Both the position numbers and the translations under genes were made by a program. From Opitutia bacterium (GTDB taxonomy: Bacteria > Verrucomicrobiota > Verrucomicrobiia > Opitutales > UBA953): a stretch of DNA of 30,310 nt. Shown piece by piece: positions 1-9,001 of this stretch; position 1 is the first letter of the stretch; each line of letters begins with the position of its first letter. Location of the stretch: NCBI GenBank assembly GCA_021204635.1, contig JAJPZB010000043.1:1-30310 (forward strand), given 5' to 3'. The notes below the pieces were generated by a model that was not told the origin of the DNA, searched no databases, and worked only from the letters and a program-made list of their open reading frames with translations.

Positions 1-71
1 ATGATTATTTTTAGACTTTTAACAAATTTAACATCATACTCAATATCTAACTACCCATCATCATCATCTAA

Positions 72-130
72 GTTCCACCACTAACCCGCCACCACCAACC
101 CATGACCACCAACCCATGACCACCAACCCG
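72..130 (-). repeat. TGGTGG-rich tract immediately 3' of uvrC
   Basis: On the minus strand this stretch begins 4 nt after the uvrC stop and consists of GGTTGGTGGT-type motifs, including a 15-bp unit (on the plus strand CCAACCCATGACCAC) repeated in tandem at about 97-127. The same G/T-rich motif follows midA, AT1 and purM, always G-rich on the strand of the gene that ends there. Bases 1-71 are AT-rich and hold nothing I can recognise. Confidence 0.7.
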
Positions 131-133
131 GCG

Positions 134-1609
134 TCAGTTTTTGTCCAAAAATTCACGGAGTTCTCGCGCAAAAACTTCGCCAATCCCCTCGGTTTCCCGC
201 AGTTCCTCGATGGTGGCGGACTTCAATCGCGCGATGGTCTTGAATTTCGCGAGCAAAATTGCCTTACGTTTTTCACCGAGCCCGGGCATGTCGTCGAGCA
301 CGGATTCGCGAATTTTCTTCGAGCGCAAATCTGCGTTGTACGAATTTGCGAAGCGGTGCGCCTCGTCGCGCAATCGCTGCAACAATCGCAGCGCCGGCGA
401 GTTGTCGGGGAGTTTCAGCGGGTCTCTGCCGTCGTGGAAAATCACGTATTCTTCCCGCTTTGCCATTCCGATCATCATCGGCGGCTCGGCGCCAATCTCG
501 GCAAATGCCTCCAAGGCGGAGTGCACCTGCCCTATTCCGCCGTCGATGACAATCAGGTCGGGAAACGGCTTGTTCTCGCGATAAAGCCTGCCGTAGCGGC
601 GAAAAATCGTCTCGTGCATCGAGCGAAAATCGTCGTTCCCGACATAGCCTTTTATGCGAAAATGCCGGTACTCGTTTTTCGCCGGAATGCCGTCGCAAAA
701 ATGCACGCACGACGACACGACGAAGGTTCCCGAAATATGCGAAATGTCGAAGCACTCCATCGTGCGCGGCGGCTCTTTCATCGACAGCGCCTCGCCGAGA
801 GCGACGAGAGCTTCGCGCGGCAAAACCGGATCCGGCAGCGGATTTCCGCGAATGAAGCGGCGCGATTTTTCCAACGTCGCCTTTATCGCCGCAACGCGGT
901 CGCGCAACTTCATCGCGCGCTCGTAATCGCGAGACTTCGACGCCTCCAACATCTCCTCCGTCAGCCGCGCAACTTCGTCGCGATCGCGCCCTTCGAGAAA
1001 CTCGCAAGCTGCGGCGACGCGGGCGCGATATTCCTCTGCGGAAAGCTCGTTTGCGTGGCCGTAAATCTCAGCGCGGACGTCGTTGTAAAGTCGCCACCGG
1101 CCGTCGGGCAATTTCTGCGGATGCGTGTCGCCGAGCACGATCCCGAATTTTTTCCTCAGCTGCGACAGCGTGCGCCGCACCTCGGTCGAATGCGGGAAGG
1201 GGCCGAAGTAGCGCGCGCGATCCGTGGTCCTCACGCGCACGACGCGAAACGCCGGCATCTCCGCCTGCAAATCTACTCGAATCTGAATGAACTGCTTGTC
1301 GTCGGTAAAATCCGTGTTGTATTTCGGCTTGAGTTCTTTGATCAAGCGACCTTCGAGCAACAGCGCCTCGGTCTCCGAGCGAACGACATGGAACTCAAAA
1401 TCCGCGATGAGTTCCACGAGCATTTTGATTTTCGGCGCCATCATCGGCCTGCGCCCTTTTTGAAAATACGACGAGACGCGGTTTTTCAAATTCTTTGCCT
1501 TGCCGACGTAGATAATCGTCCCGAGGCGGTCTTTCATCAGATAAACCCCGGGCTTGCGCGGCAATTTCCGCACTTTTTCTTTCAGCGTCTCTTCGCTTTT
1601 TTCAAACAT
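134..1609 (-). CDS. uvrC: Excinuclease ABC subunit C (UvrC), short form
   Basis: UvrC makes the two incisions flanking a DNA lesion bound by UvrB in nucleotide excision repair. The 491-residue product opens with a GIY-YIG nuclease domain: GVYLMKD at residue 21, then IIYVGKAKNLKNR with Arg44. A UVR (UvrB-binding) helix pair lies near 214-250. The RNase H-like nuclease shows its three catalytic positions: Asp in MECFDIS (about 288), Asp in VIDGG (about 354) and His in RDEAHRF (about 417). Two helix-hairpin-helix motifs close the protein (MPGLGEKRK, TEGIGEVFA). It is about 100 residues shorter than typical UvrC (about 600); the segment usually found between the UVR motif and MECFDIS is missing. 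The gene starts 17 nt after the mfd stop, so co-transcription is likely. No strong Shine-Dalgarno precedes the ATG at 1609. Confidence 0.96.
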   Translation of the reverse strand: MFEKSEETLKEKVRKLPRKPGVYLMKDRLGTIIYVGKAKNLKNRVSSYFQKGRRPMMAPKIKMLVELIADFEFHVVRSETEALLLEGRLIKELKPKYNTDFTDDKQFIQIRVDLQAEMPAFRVVRVRTTDRARYFGPFPHSTEVRRTLSQLRKKFGIVLGDTHPQKLPDGRWRLYNDVRAEIYGHANELSAEEYRARVAAACEFLEGRDRDEVARLTEEMLEASKSRDYERAMKLRDRVAAIKATLEKSRRFIRGNPLPDPVLPREALVALGEALSMKEPPRTMECFDISHISGTFVVSSCVHFCDGIPAKNEYRHFRIKGYVGNDDFRSMHETIFRRYGRLYRENKPFPDLIVIDGGIGQVHSALEAFAEIGAEPPMMIGMAKREEYVIFHDGRDPLKLPDNSPALRLLQRLRDEAHRFANSYNADLRSKKIRESVLDDMPGLGEKRKAILLAKFKTIARLKSATIEELRETEGIGEVFARELREFLDKN

Positions 1610-1626
1610 CTCGGCGGATTTTCTGT

Positions 1627-4600
1627 TCAGATTTTAAGCAAAAATGCGCGCAATTCTCGAAGCCGTTTCAGCGGCGCAATTTCCTCCAAGCGCGGGAAGT
1701 TCACGCCGACTTTCACGTATTCGCCGTTCGGCCGCCGCGCCTTTATCCTGCCCGCCTCCGTCTCCAAATTCACGACGCCGCGCTCTTCCGCTATGCAGCG
1801 AATTTCGGCAATGTCGCAAAACGCCTTCGCCTCGGGCGGGAGCGGGCCAAATCTGTCTTCCATCGCAGCGACAGCCTCGTGCACTTCGTCTGGCGTCCCC
1901 GCCATCGCGAGCCGGCGAAACGCGTCTATGCGCACGCGCACGTCGCCGATGTACTCCGCCGGAATTGTCGCGACAATCTCGTCACCCTTGAATTTTTCGT
2001 CTTGCTCGTCTTTCAAAATCTGATATTCGCTGCGCGCGTCCTTCGCGCCGCTTTCCGGCACTGCGGAGTAGTGGACGAAATCGAGGTTGATCTCGGCGCG
2101 GAAAATCCGCCGCGTCGATTCGCCTTTGAGCCCCGCAATGCTCTGCCGCAAAAGCCTGCAATAGAGCTCAAACCCGACGCCGGCGACGTGTCCGCTCTGC
2201 TTCACGCCGAGCAAATTCCCTGCCCCGCGCAATTCCAAATCCCGCATCGCTATGCGAAATCCGGCGCCGAGTTTGTTGAATTGCTTCATCGCGGAAAGCC
2301 GCTTTCGCGCCACGTCCAAAATCGCGCGATGCCTGTGCAAAAGCAGATACGCGTATGCCTGCCGGTTGAAGCGCCCGACGCGCCCGCGCAGTTGGTAAAG
2401 CTGCCCCAAGCCGAAGCGGTCCGCGCCCTCGATGATTATCGTGTTGCAATTCGGAATATCCAAACCGGTTTCCACGATCGTCGTGCAAACGAGAACGTCG
2501 AAGGTCCCCGCGACAAAGTCTGTCATGACGCGCTCCAAATCCGCCTCGTCCATCTGCCCGTGGCCGACGGCGATTTTCGCCTTTGGGACAATTCCGTGCA
2601 AAAGCGTGGCGACTTCGTGAATCGTCTCCACGCGATTGTGGAGATAAAAAACCTGCCCGCCGCGCGCGATCTCGTGCTCAATTGCGTCTTTCACGAGCTT
2701 CACGTCATACGTGCGCACGATTGTCTGAATCGGCAGGCGCTCTCGCGGCGCAGTCTCTATCACGCTCAGGTCTCGCGCGCCCATGAGCGCCAAGTAGAGC
2801 GTTCGCGGAATCGGCGTCGCGCTCATCGCGAGCACATCGACATTCTCGCGCAGGCGCTTGATTTTCTCTTTTTGCTTGACGCCAAAACGGTGCTCTTCGT
2901 CGATGACGAGCAAGCCGAGATTTTTGAACTTGACAGAGTTTGAAAGAAGCGCGTGCGTGCCGATAACGATGTCGAGATCGCCCGAGGCAATTTGCGCCGC
3001 GATTTTCTTTCGCTGCGTCGGCGTCCGAAATCTCGAGAGCATTTCGATTGAAACGGGATAGTGCGCAAAGCGATCGCGAAACGTGTTGAAATGCTGCTGC
3101 GCGAGAACCGTTGTCGGCGCAAGAATTGCGACTTGACAACCGCTCAAAACCGCCTTGAACGCGGCGCGGATGGCGACCTCCGTTTTCCCAAAGCCGACGT
3201 CGCCGCAAATCAGCCTGTCCATCGGCGTGCTCTTTTCCTGATCCCGCTTTGTCTCGAAAATTGCGCGCGCCTGATCTGGCGTTTCGGTGAACGGGAATGC
3301 TTTTTCAAATTCGCCGAGCCACGGCAATTCCGAATCGGGCAATGCGGCAAAGCCCGGTCGCGTCGCGCGTTTTGCCTGCAATCCGAGCAATTCTGCGGCG
3401 AAGTCGAGCGTCGCCTTTTCCGCTTCCTTGCGCGTTTTTTCCCAGCCGCTGCTGCCGACTTTTCCGAGCTTTGGCACGGCTTTCCGCAAGCCGATGTAGC
3501 GCGAAATCAAATGAGCCTCGCGGAACGGCACGTAGAGCGTGACCTTGTTTTCAAATTCGAGGGCGAGAAAGTCTTCCTTCTCGCCGTTGCCGCGCGCAAT
3601 CGTCTTGATTCCGCGATAAATGCAAATGCCGTGTTGCAGGTGCACGAGATAGTCGCCATCGACGAGCTCGCTGAAATCCAAGAGCTGCTCCACTCGCGAG
3701 CGATTTGTTTTCAGGCGGGAACGAAGCGCCGAAATGCGACGCCGGTTTCTCCCGAAAATTTCCCGCTCTGTTGCCACGACAATGGCGGGAAAATCGCGAC
3801 CGAAAATACGCTGCGACAACAAACCCGCATTGTGGTCGCCACCATCGTTGCGGGGCGAAAATGCGATGCGAAAGCCCGAGGCAACATTGCCGATCAAAAT
3901 CTCGGGCGAGAAATTTTTCCCTATGCGCCCGCTCCTTTTTTCTTCGGCGAGCAATTCGCAAAGGCGCTCGCGCGCGCCCTCGCTCTCGCAGACAACCAAG
4001 ACCTTCTCGCCCTTTTCCGCAGCTTCGTCCAAGAAAAGAAAAACCTTCCGGCGAAATTCTTCCGCCTCGGCAATTCGCTCCACGCCGAGCGACGCCGCAG
4101 AAAAATCGCCGCGAGTGAGCTCTTCCAAATCTGCGGAATCCCAGGCGACGGCATTGTTGCCGAGCGATTTTTCGAGCCACTCCGGCGGCGACGAAAAAGC
4201 CGAAACTGCGGCGACGGAAAAATTTCTCTCCCGCGCAACAGCGAGAATCTCCGCAGCCTCATCTTCGTCGATCGATTCGGGCTCGACAAAAATTATCCGC
4301 GTCGCCGCAGGGAAATAGTCGAAAATTTTTCCGGCGCGCTCCGGCGGAGTATCCGTCAGTGTTCCCGCCGCGACAACGAGTTTGTCGAGCTTGCGCAGGC
4401 TTCGCTGCGTCGTCGGGTCAAACTCTCGCAGGCACTCGATTTCGTCGCCAAAAAAATCCACGCGCACCGGCGCCGGCGCGTTCAACGGATAGACGTCGAG
4501 CAAGCCGCCGCGCACGGAAAATTGCCCCGGTGCCTCGCACAGCGCCTCGTTGTAGTAGTCAAAATCCGTGAGCGTCTCCGCCACCTCGCGCATGGACTTT

Positions 4601-5064
4601 TTGTCGCCGACGCGCAAGACGAGTTCCCTCGCCGCGAGCTCGGCGCTGCTCGCGACGGGGCAGCGCAGCGATTCCGGCGTGCATGCGAGGAAAAAGCGCG
4701 CCCCCGCGTCGCGATTTCGCAAGTTCGCCACCACGGTGAGCATGTCGCAGGCGCTGTCAAATGCCGCCGCTCCCGCCTCGCTTCCGGTCTGTGGCGGGAG
4801 CGACAACAATCTCGGTGCGCCACCACCGTTGTCGCCGGAATTTTTTGGGTCTGTGGTGGCAGCTTTTTTCTTGCCTTTGTGGTGGATTTTTGCTACCGGC
4901 AACGCAGAGAAAAACGCTGCGTCCTCAGCCAAAATTTCTGCCCGCGAGAGATTTTCCGCCACAATGAGCGTGAGCTCCGAGCCCGCATCGGAAGCCGCGA
5001 CAATGGCGACGGGGGCGCTTGCCGCGCTCACGTCCGCGATAAAATCGATTGCACTCGCAGGCAT
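1627..5064 (-). CDS. mfd: Transcription-repair coupling factor Mfd (TRCF)
   Basis: Mfd is an ATP-dependent translocase that removes RNA polymerase stalled at lesions and recruits UvrA. The 1145-residue product has the expected order. A degenerate UvrB-like N-terminal module comes first (RGGLLDVYPLNAPAPVRVDFFGDEIE is its recognisable core in part). A CarD-like RNA-polymerase-interaction domain follows near 465-570 (GDYLVHLQHGICIYRG). The RecG-like helicase has Walker A GDVGFGKTE (about 620), the DEEH box in VIDEEHRFG (about 716) and SATPIPRTL, with the TRG-type segment RDLELRGAGNLLG. The C-terminal TRCF domain starts near 990. An odd low-complexity stretch lies near residues 59-98. The nearest upstream signal is the terminator of the lipoprotein gene, which leaves only about 36 nt for a promoter; mfd may rely on read-through or a very close start. 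It is followed directly by uvrC. Confidence 0.97.
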   Translation of the reverse strand: MPASAIDFIADVSAASAPVAIVAASDAGSELTLIVAENLSRAEILAEDAAFFSALPVAKIHHKGKKKAATTDPKNSGDNGGGAPRLLSLPPQTGSEAGAAAFDSACDMLTVVANLRNRDAGARFFLACTPESLRCPVASSAELAARELVLRVGDKKSMREVAETLTDFDYYNEALCEAPGQFSVRGGLLDVYPLNAPAPVRVDFFGDEIECLREFDPTTQRSLRKLDKLVVAAGTLTDTPPERAGKIFDYFPAATRIIFVEPESIDEDEAAEILAVARERNFSVAAVSAFSSPPEWLEKSLGNNAVAWDSADLEELTRGDFSAASLGVERIAEAEEFRRKVFLFLDEAAEKGEKVLVVCESEGARERLCELLAEEKRSGRIGKNFSPEILIGNVASGFRIAFSPRNDGGDHNAGLLSQRIFGRDFPAIVVATEREIFGRNRRRISALRSRLKTNRSRVEQLLDFSELVDGDYLVHLQHGICIYRGIKTIARGNGEKEDFLALEFENKVTLYVPFREAHLISRYIGLRKAVPKLGKVGSSGWEKTRKEAEKATLDFAAELLGLQAKRATRPGFAALPDSELPWLGEFEKAFPFTETPDQARAIFETKRDQEKSTPMDRLICGDVGFGKTEVAIRAAFKAVLSGCQVAILAPTTVLAQQHFNTFRDRFAHYPVSIEMLSRFRTPTQRKKIAAQIASGDLDIVIGTHALLSNSVKFKNLGLLVIDEEHRFGVKQKEKIKRLRENVDVLAMSATPIPRTLYLALMGARDLSVIETAPRERLPIQTIVRTYDVKLVKDAIEHEIARGGQVFYLHNRVETIHEVATLLHGIVPKAKIAVGHGQMDEADLERVMTDFVAGTFDVLVCTTIVETGLDIPNCNTIIIEGADRFGLGQLYQLRGRVGRFNRQAYAYLLLHRHRAILDVARKRLSAMKQFNKLGAGFRIAMRDLELRGAGNLLGVKQSGHVAGVGFELYCRLLRQSIAGLKGESTRRIFRAEINLDFVHYSAVPESGAKDARSEYQILKDEQDEKFKGDEIVATIPAEYIGDVRVRIDAFRRLAMAGTPDEVHEAVAAMEDRFGPLPPEAKAFCDIAEIRCIAEERGVVNLETEAGRIKARRPNGEYVKVGVNFPRLEEIAPLKRLRELRAFLLKI
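4773..4888 (-). other. Repeat-like in-frame insert inside mfd
   Basis: The mfd coding strand here reads as CCACCACAAAGGC and GCCACCACAGACCC, followed by ACGGTGGTGGCGC. These resemble plus-strand motifs of the intergenic island (CCACCACAAAGCC near 9820 and CCACCACAGACCC near 9773). It encodes a Lys/Thr/Gly/Asn-rich stretch (residues about 60-98) in a part of the UvrB-like module that normally runs directly from one strand to the next. My reading is that an intergenic repeat fragment entered the gene in frame. The matches are short and could be chance. Confidence 0.4.
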
Positions 5065-5099
5065 TTTTTATGCGGGAAAAACGCGTGTTGCCGCCGGCG

Positions 5100-5140
5100 A
5101 AAAAATCGCCCGAACTGCGGCAACAATGCCGATTCGGGCG
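5100..5140 (-). terminator. Intrinsic terminator of the lipoprotein gene
   Basis: On the minus strand CGCCCGAA (5140-5133) pairs with TTCGGGCG (5114-5107). An inner CGGCA/TGCCG pairing lies around a TTGT loop, and the hairpin is followed at once by ATTTTTT. It sits 47 nt past the stop of the gene ending at 5187 and just before mfd, so it should separate the two transcripts. Confidence 0.85.
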
Positions 5141-5186
5141 GAATGCGAAACGCATGGAGACGCGCGCGTCATCGCTCTCGCCACCC

Positions 5187-5786
5187 CTATTCTTGAAGCG
5201 CCTCCGCACCGCCACTTTCCGGAATTTCCTCGGCATTGCCAACTGCTGGCGGAGGCTCAACCTCGTGCTCGAAAACGGGCTCGGGAACTGCGGTCTCGAC
5301 ACCGTCTTCCGCCGGCGCCACCGGCTGCTCGGGCGCAACTTCCGGCGCAGGCTCCGCGACATCGTCGGCTCCGACATCTTTCCGCGACGAAAACGAGAGC
5401 ACGAAGTAGCTCGCCGTCTTCATCGGCACGCGTTGGTCGTAAACAAAATCGAAATACGCGGCGTCGTCCAAGTCGCCCGACAGCGTCCGCTTCGAGCGCC
5501 CGATTTCATTTCCCGTGCGGTCAAACGCTTTGAGAATCACTTCTGCGGAGAAATGCGCCGAGAATCTCGCGTAGATTGTGGCGGCATTTTTGTTGTCTCC
5601 CAAGAGCACGCGGGCGATTCGCAATCCGGATTCCCGCACGTCGTCGTCAAGCGTAATTTCGTGAACGCTCGCGGTCTCGACAGATGGTGCGGAGGCGGAG
5701 GATTTGTCGTCGCAGCCCGTGAAAAAAAATCCTGCTGCGAGGGCTGCGACGATGCCGAATCCGGCGATTATTTTCTTGTTTTTCAT
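5187..5786 (-). CDS. Putative lipoprotein, function unknown
   Basis: I do not recognise a family. The 199-residue product starts with a short basic N-terminus and a hydrophobic segment ending FFFTGC; Cys25 fits a lipobox with an imperfect -3 position, so export and lipidation are likely. After a Ser/Asp-rich linker, residues about 40-135 have mixed strand-like character and include YARFSAHFSAEVILKAFDRTG. The last about 60 residues are rich in Pro, Glu, Ala and Val and look disordered, as in a periplasmic spacer. The gene is monocistronic by position: a terminator follows it, and speA diverges upstream. The start at 5786 is chosen because it gives a proper signal sequence. Confidence 0.75.
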   Translation of the reverse strand: MKNKKIIAGFGIVAALAAGFFFTGCDDKSSASAPSVETASVHEITLDDDVRESGLRIARVLLGDNKNAATIYARFSAHFSAEVILKAFDRTGNEIGRSKRTLSGDLDDAAYFDFVYDQRVPMKTASYFVLSFSSRKDVGADDVAEPAPEVAPEQPVAPAEDGVETAVPEPVFEHEVEPPPAVGNAEEIPESGGAEALQE

Positions 5787-5923
5787 GCGGCGGTTTTACT
5801 TCTCGCGGGCGTTAAACGCAAAATCAAAAGGCTTTGCCGCCGGCGCCGCTGCGGGGCGTAAATTTCTCTTATCACTGCGGCGCAAATAGTTTCTAATGAA
5901 ATCAAGCCTCTATTTTTTCCTGT
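5787..5923. promoter_or_regulatory. Divergent promoter region between lipoprotein gene and speA
   Basis: These 137 nt must hold the promoters of both divergent genes. The half next to the lipoprotein gene is GC-rich, with overlapping GCCGCCGGCGCCGC inverted motifs; the half next to speA is AT-rich. I could not find a convincing -35/-10 pair for either direction, and neither start has a clear Shine-Dalgarno sequence. Confidence 0.4.
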
Positions 5924-7957
5924 ATGAAAAAATCTCAACCAATATCTTGGACTCCGGCGGAAGCGGAGGAATACTACGGGATCAAGCGCTGGGGAGCGAA
6001 TTTGCTCTCTGTTGACGGGGAAGGTTTTTTGAACGTCCACCCGATGGGAGACGAGCGCCGAATACGAATTACGGACATCGTAAAAGAGGCAAAAAGCATG
6101 GGGCTGCGGCCGCCGATGACGATTCGCGTGCAAGACGTTTTGCGCTCGCGCGTGATTCAGCTGAACAAGGCATTTCGCGCGGCAATCGACGATGAGAACT
6201 ACCACGGGCGCTACCAAGGCGTGTTCCCGATAAAGGTCAACCAGCTGCGCAAAGTCGTGGAAGAAATTTTGGACGCGGGCGACGAATACGACTACGGCCT
6301 CGAAGCCGGCAGCAAACCGGAGCTCTTGGTCGCCCTCGCCCTGCTCGAAAACAAAAAGGCTTTGCTCATTTGCAACGGCTACAAAGACGAGGAATACATT
6401 CGCCTCGCGCTGATCGGAAGGCGCCTCGGCAAGCGCACTGTCATCGTCGTGGAGCAACTCGCCGAGGTCGATCAAATCATTCGCATCGCGAGCGAAATGG
6501 ACGCCGAGCCGGTGATCGGATTCCGCGTAAAACTCACGACAAACGGCGAAGGCAAATGGGCAAAATCCACCGGCGAATCCGCAAAATTCGGGCTCACGCC
6601 TGGCGAAATAATTCTCGCCGCAAAAAAGCTGAAACGCGCGCGCCGCACGACGGCGCTCCAGCTCCTGCACTTCCACATCGGCTCGCAGGTGCCGAATATT
6701 TTGACTATAAAAAAAGCGGTCACGGAGGCGGCGCGATTCTACTGCGAGCTCGTTGAAATGGGCTTCCCGATGGGACATCTCGACGTCGGCGGCGGTCTCG
6801 GAATCGACTACGACGGCTCGCGCTCGAACTACGAAAGTTCGATGAATTACTCGATGGAAGTTTATGCGCGCGACGTCGTTGCAAACATCAAAGCAGTGTG
6901 CGACGACGCCGACGTTCCGCACCCGATGATAACGTCTGAAAGCGGCCGAGCCATCGTCGCACCGCACGCAATTTTGATAACGGAGGCCGTTGGGAGAATC
7001 GGCTCGGCGGACGATTCCGAAATTCCCTTGGTGACGCGCAAAAAAGAGCAGATCGTGAAAGAGCTCGAAGAAATCTACAACAACGCCGGCCGCTACGGCT
7101 TGTTGGAGCGCTACCACGACGCTGGGCAAAAGCGCGAGGAGGCGCACTCGCTCTTCCAACACGGATATTTGAATTTGGAAAATCGCGCCGAGGCAGACCG
7201 AATTTACTGGGAAATTTGCCGGCAAATTCAAAAGGAAATCCCCTCGCTGAAAGGCAATATCCCCGAAGAATTGGCGGACATCGACGCGATGCTCGCGGAA
7301 CAATACGTCTGCAATTTTTCGATCTTTCAATCACTGCTCGACTGCTGGGCGATAAAGCAATTGTTCCCCATCGCGCCAATCCAGCGCCTCACGGAAAAGC
7401 CGACAGTGCCCGCAACACTCGTCGATATCACCTGCGACAGCGACGGGAAAATCAGCGAGTTCGTCGATTTCGAGGACGTGAAAAATGCGCTTGACCTCCA
7501 CGAACTTCGCCCCGGAGAGCCTTATTACCTCGGGATCTTCCTCGTCGGCGCATATCAGGACATCATCGGCGACCTGCACAATCTCTTCGGTCGCGTCGAT
7601 GAAGTTCACGTGTTTTTGGAAGACGACGAGGAAGACGGTTTCTACATCGAGGAAGCGCTCCCGGGCTACTCCGTCGATAAAATTCTTGACATGATTCAAT
7701 ACAAGGCGGACGACCTTTGCCGCATGATGAAAAAGCAGATGGATCGCGCGACAAAGGCAGGAAAAGTGCGCCCGCGCGAGAGAATTTCCATGCTCGCGCT
7801 CTACGAAGAGCTGATCAAGGGGAGGTCATACCTCGTTTCGTCAAGGAAAAAACGCCGCGTCGCGAAAAAATCTCCGGCAAAGCGCGCCGAAGCCCCGAGC
7901 GCGGCGAATCCGCCACCTCCGGCGGCAACAGACGCGCAGGAGGGAAATCCCGCCTGA
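5924..7957 (+). CDS. speA: Biosynthetic arginine decarboxylase (SpeA)
   Basis: SpeA converts arginine to agmatine and CO2 with pyridoxal phosphate, the first step of the agmatine route to putrescine. The 677-residue product matches the fold-III (alanine-racemase-like barrel) family. PLP-binding Lys104 lies in GVFPIKVNQ, HFHIGSQ is near residue 250, the phosphate-binding glycine loop GGGLGIDYDGS is near 290, and SESGRA is near 339. The C-terminal catalytic segment is recognisable in ITCDSDGKI and YLGIFLVGAYQDIIGDLHNLFG. E. coli SpeA is 658 residues. The extra length here is a tail of about 35 residues, first basic (KKRRVAKK) and then Pro/Ala-rich, that looks disordered. midA follows 27 nt later on the same strand. 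Confidence 0.97.
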   Translation: MKKSQPISWTPAEAEEYYGIKRWGANLLSVDGEGFLNVHPMGDERRIRITDIVKEAKSMGLRPPMTIRVQDVLRSRVIQLNKAFRAAIDDENYHGRYQGVFPIKVNQLRKVVEEILDAGDEYDYGLEAGSKPELLVALALLENKKALLICNGYKDEEYIRLALIGRRLGKRTVIVVEQLAEVDQIIRIASEMDAEPVIGFRVKLTTNGEGKWAKSTGESAKFGLTPGEIILAAKKLKRARRTTALQLLHFHIGSQVPNILTIKKAVTEAARFYCELVEMGFPMGHLDVGGGLGIDYDGSRSNYESSMNYSMEVYARDVVANIKAVCDDADVPHPMITSESGRAIVAPHAILITEAVGRIGSADDSEIPLVTRKKEQIVKELEEIYNNAGRYGLLERYHDAGQKREEAHSLFQHGYLNLENRAEADRIYWEICRQIQKEIPSLKGNIPEELADIDAMLAEQYVCNFSIFQSLLDCWAIKQLFPIAPIQRLTEKPTVPATLVDITCDSDGKISEFVDFEDVKNALDLHELRPGEPYYLGIFLVGAYQDIIGDLHNLFGRVDEVHVFLEDDEEDGFYIEEALPGYSVDKILDMIQYKADDLCRMMKKQMDRATKAGKVRPRERISMLALYEELIKGRSYLVSSRKKRRVAKKSPAKRAEAPSAANPPPPAATDAQEGNPA

Positions 7958-7984
7958 GTTGCGCGCGCCTGCAACAATGCAAAA

Positions 7985-9001
7985 ATGCCGGAAAGCGTCG
8001 ATAGCCTCCTGAAAATCGCCGCAGAGAAAAACGGCGGCATTTTGAGCTTTCGCGACTTCTCCGAGATCGCGCTCTTCGCGCCGCGCGTCGGATATTATTC
8101 GCGGCAGCAACAGCGCGTGGGCTTCGGCGCCGGCACAGATTTTTACACGGCCTCGGAGGTCGGGGAAATTTTCGGCATCCTCGTGGCTGCCGCCGCAGCG
8201 ACAATGCTCGGGCACAACGCGAACCCGAAAGAATTTTCCTTCGTCGAAATCGGCGCAGAACCGGGGAAAGACAATCTCGCCGCCGCGCGACAAATCTTCG
8301 CCGAGGCAAAGGCGATTCGGCTCGGCGAAAAAATCGAAATCCCTGAAAAAGCAGTCGTTTTCGCAAACGAGTTGTTCGACGCGCAACCATTTCACAGGCT
8401 CGTTTTCGCGGGCGGAGAGTGGCGCGAAATCGGCGTCGCCACAGACCCCGCCACCGGTCAGTGGCGAGAGAAAATCCTGCCGCACATTTCCACCGAAAAA
8501 CTGCGCGAGTTTGTCACCACCAACCTGCCACAACAAAACGAAGACGGTTGGCACCTCGACATCTCGTTGGACGCCGAAACACTCCTCGAAAAAATTCTCG
8601 CGACCACTGTGTGGCGCGGCGCATTTGTGTTTCACGACTACGGGAAAACGCTCGCCGACTGCATGGAATCCTTCCCCGCAGGGACGGCGCGCGCGTATTT
8701 CCGCCACACACTCTCAAACGAGCTCACCACCAACCCGGGCGAGCAAGATCTCACGTGCCACGTGCTCTGGGACAGGTTGTCGGGCGTCGCGAAAAAATGC
8801 GGCTTTGCCGACGCGCGAGTTCAGCGGCAAGAGGCATTTTTCATGGAGCACGCGCTCGCAGAAATCGGGAAGATTGTCGCCCACGACAGTCGCGAGAGAA
8901 ACGTGGAAGCCATGCGTCGCCGCAACAAACTCATGGAGTTGATCCACCCCGCCAAGATGGGACATGCGTTCCAGGTTCTCACCGGCACGCGCGGCATTTG
9001 A
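7985..9001 (+). CDS. MidA/NDUFAF7-family SAM-dependent methyltransferase
   Basis: This 338-residue protein belongs to the COG1565/DUF185 family. The mitochondrial member, NDUFAF7, methylates an arginine of a complex I subunit; the bacterial substrate is not generally known. Visible family motifs are GYYS (near residue 35) with GTDFYTASEVGEIFG, the SAM loop in FVEIGAEPG (near 85), ANELFDAQPFHRLV (near 125), FHDYGKT (near 215), GTARAYFRHT, NPGEQDLTCHV (near 255) and the closing MGHAFQVLTGTRG. The SAM loop is unusual: Glu replaces the middle Gly of the usual GxGxG pattern. The start at 7985 follows speA by 27 nt and suggests co-transcription. An ATG at 7977 is out of frame. The stop is followed within 1 nt by the G-rich repeat island. 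Confidence 0.9.
   Translation: MPESVDSLLKIAAEKNGGILSFRDFSEIALFAPRVGYYSRQQQRVGFGAGTDFYTASEVGEIFGILVAAAAATMLGHNANPKEFSFVEIGAEPGKDNLAAARQIFAEAKAIRLGEKIEIPEKAVVFANELFDAQPFHRLVFAGGEWREIGVATDPATGQWREKILPHISTEKLREFVTTNLPQQNEDGWHLDISLDAETLLEKILATTVWRGAFVFHDYGKTLADCMESFPAGTARAYFRHTLSNELTTNPGEQDLTCHVLWDRLSGVAKKCGFADARVQRQEAFFMEHALAEIGKIVAHDSRERNVEAMRRRNKLMELIHPAKMGHAFQVLTGTRGI

Noticed and set aside
116..2023. Long plus-strand open frame opposite uvrC and mfd
   Set aside because: It spans two genes with unmistakable conserved motifs on the other strand; the frame stays open because of high-GC codon bias. Its translation is Arg/Phe/Ala-rich and matches no family.
5783..7330. Long minus-strand open frame opposite speA
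   Set aside because: speA is clear on the plus strand over the same bases; the antisense frame is a composition effect.
8511..8742. CACCACCAACC motifs inside midA as captured repeats
   Set aside because: They encode residues that align with conserved family positions (NPGEQDLT) without added length, so chance or codon use explains them.
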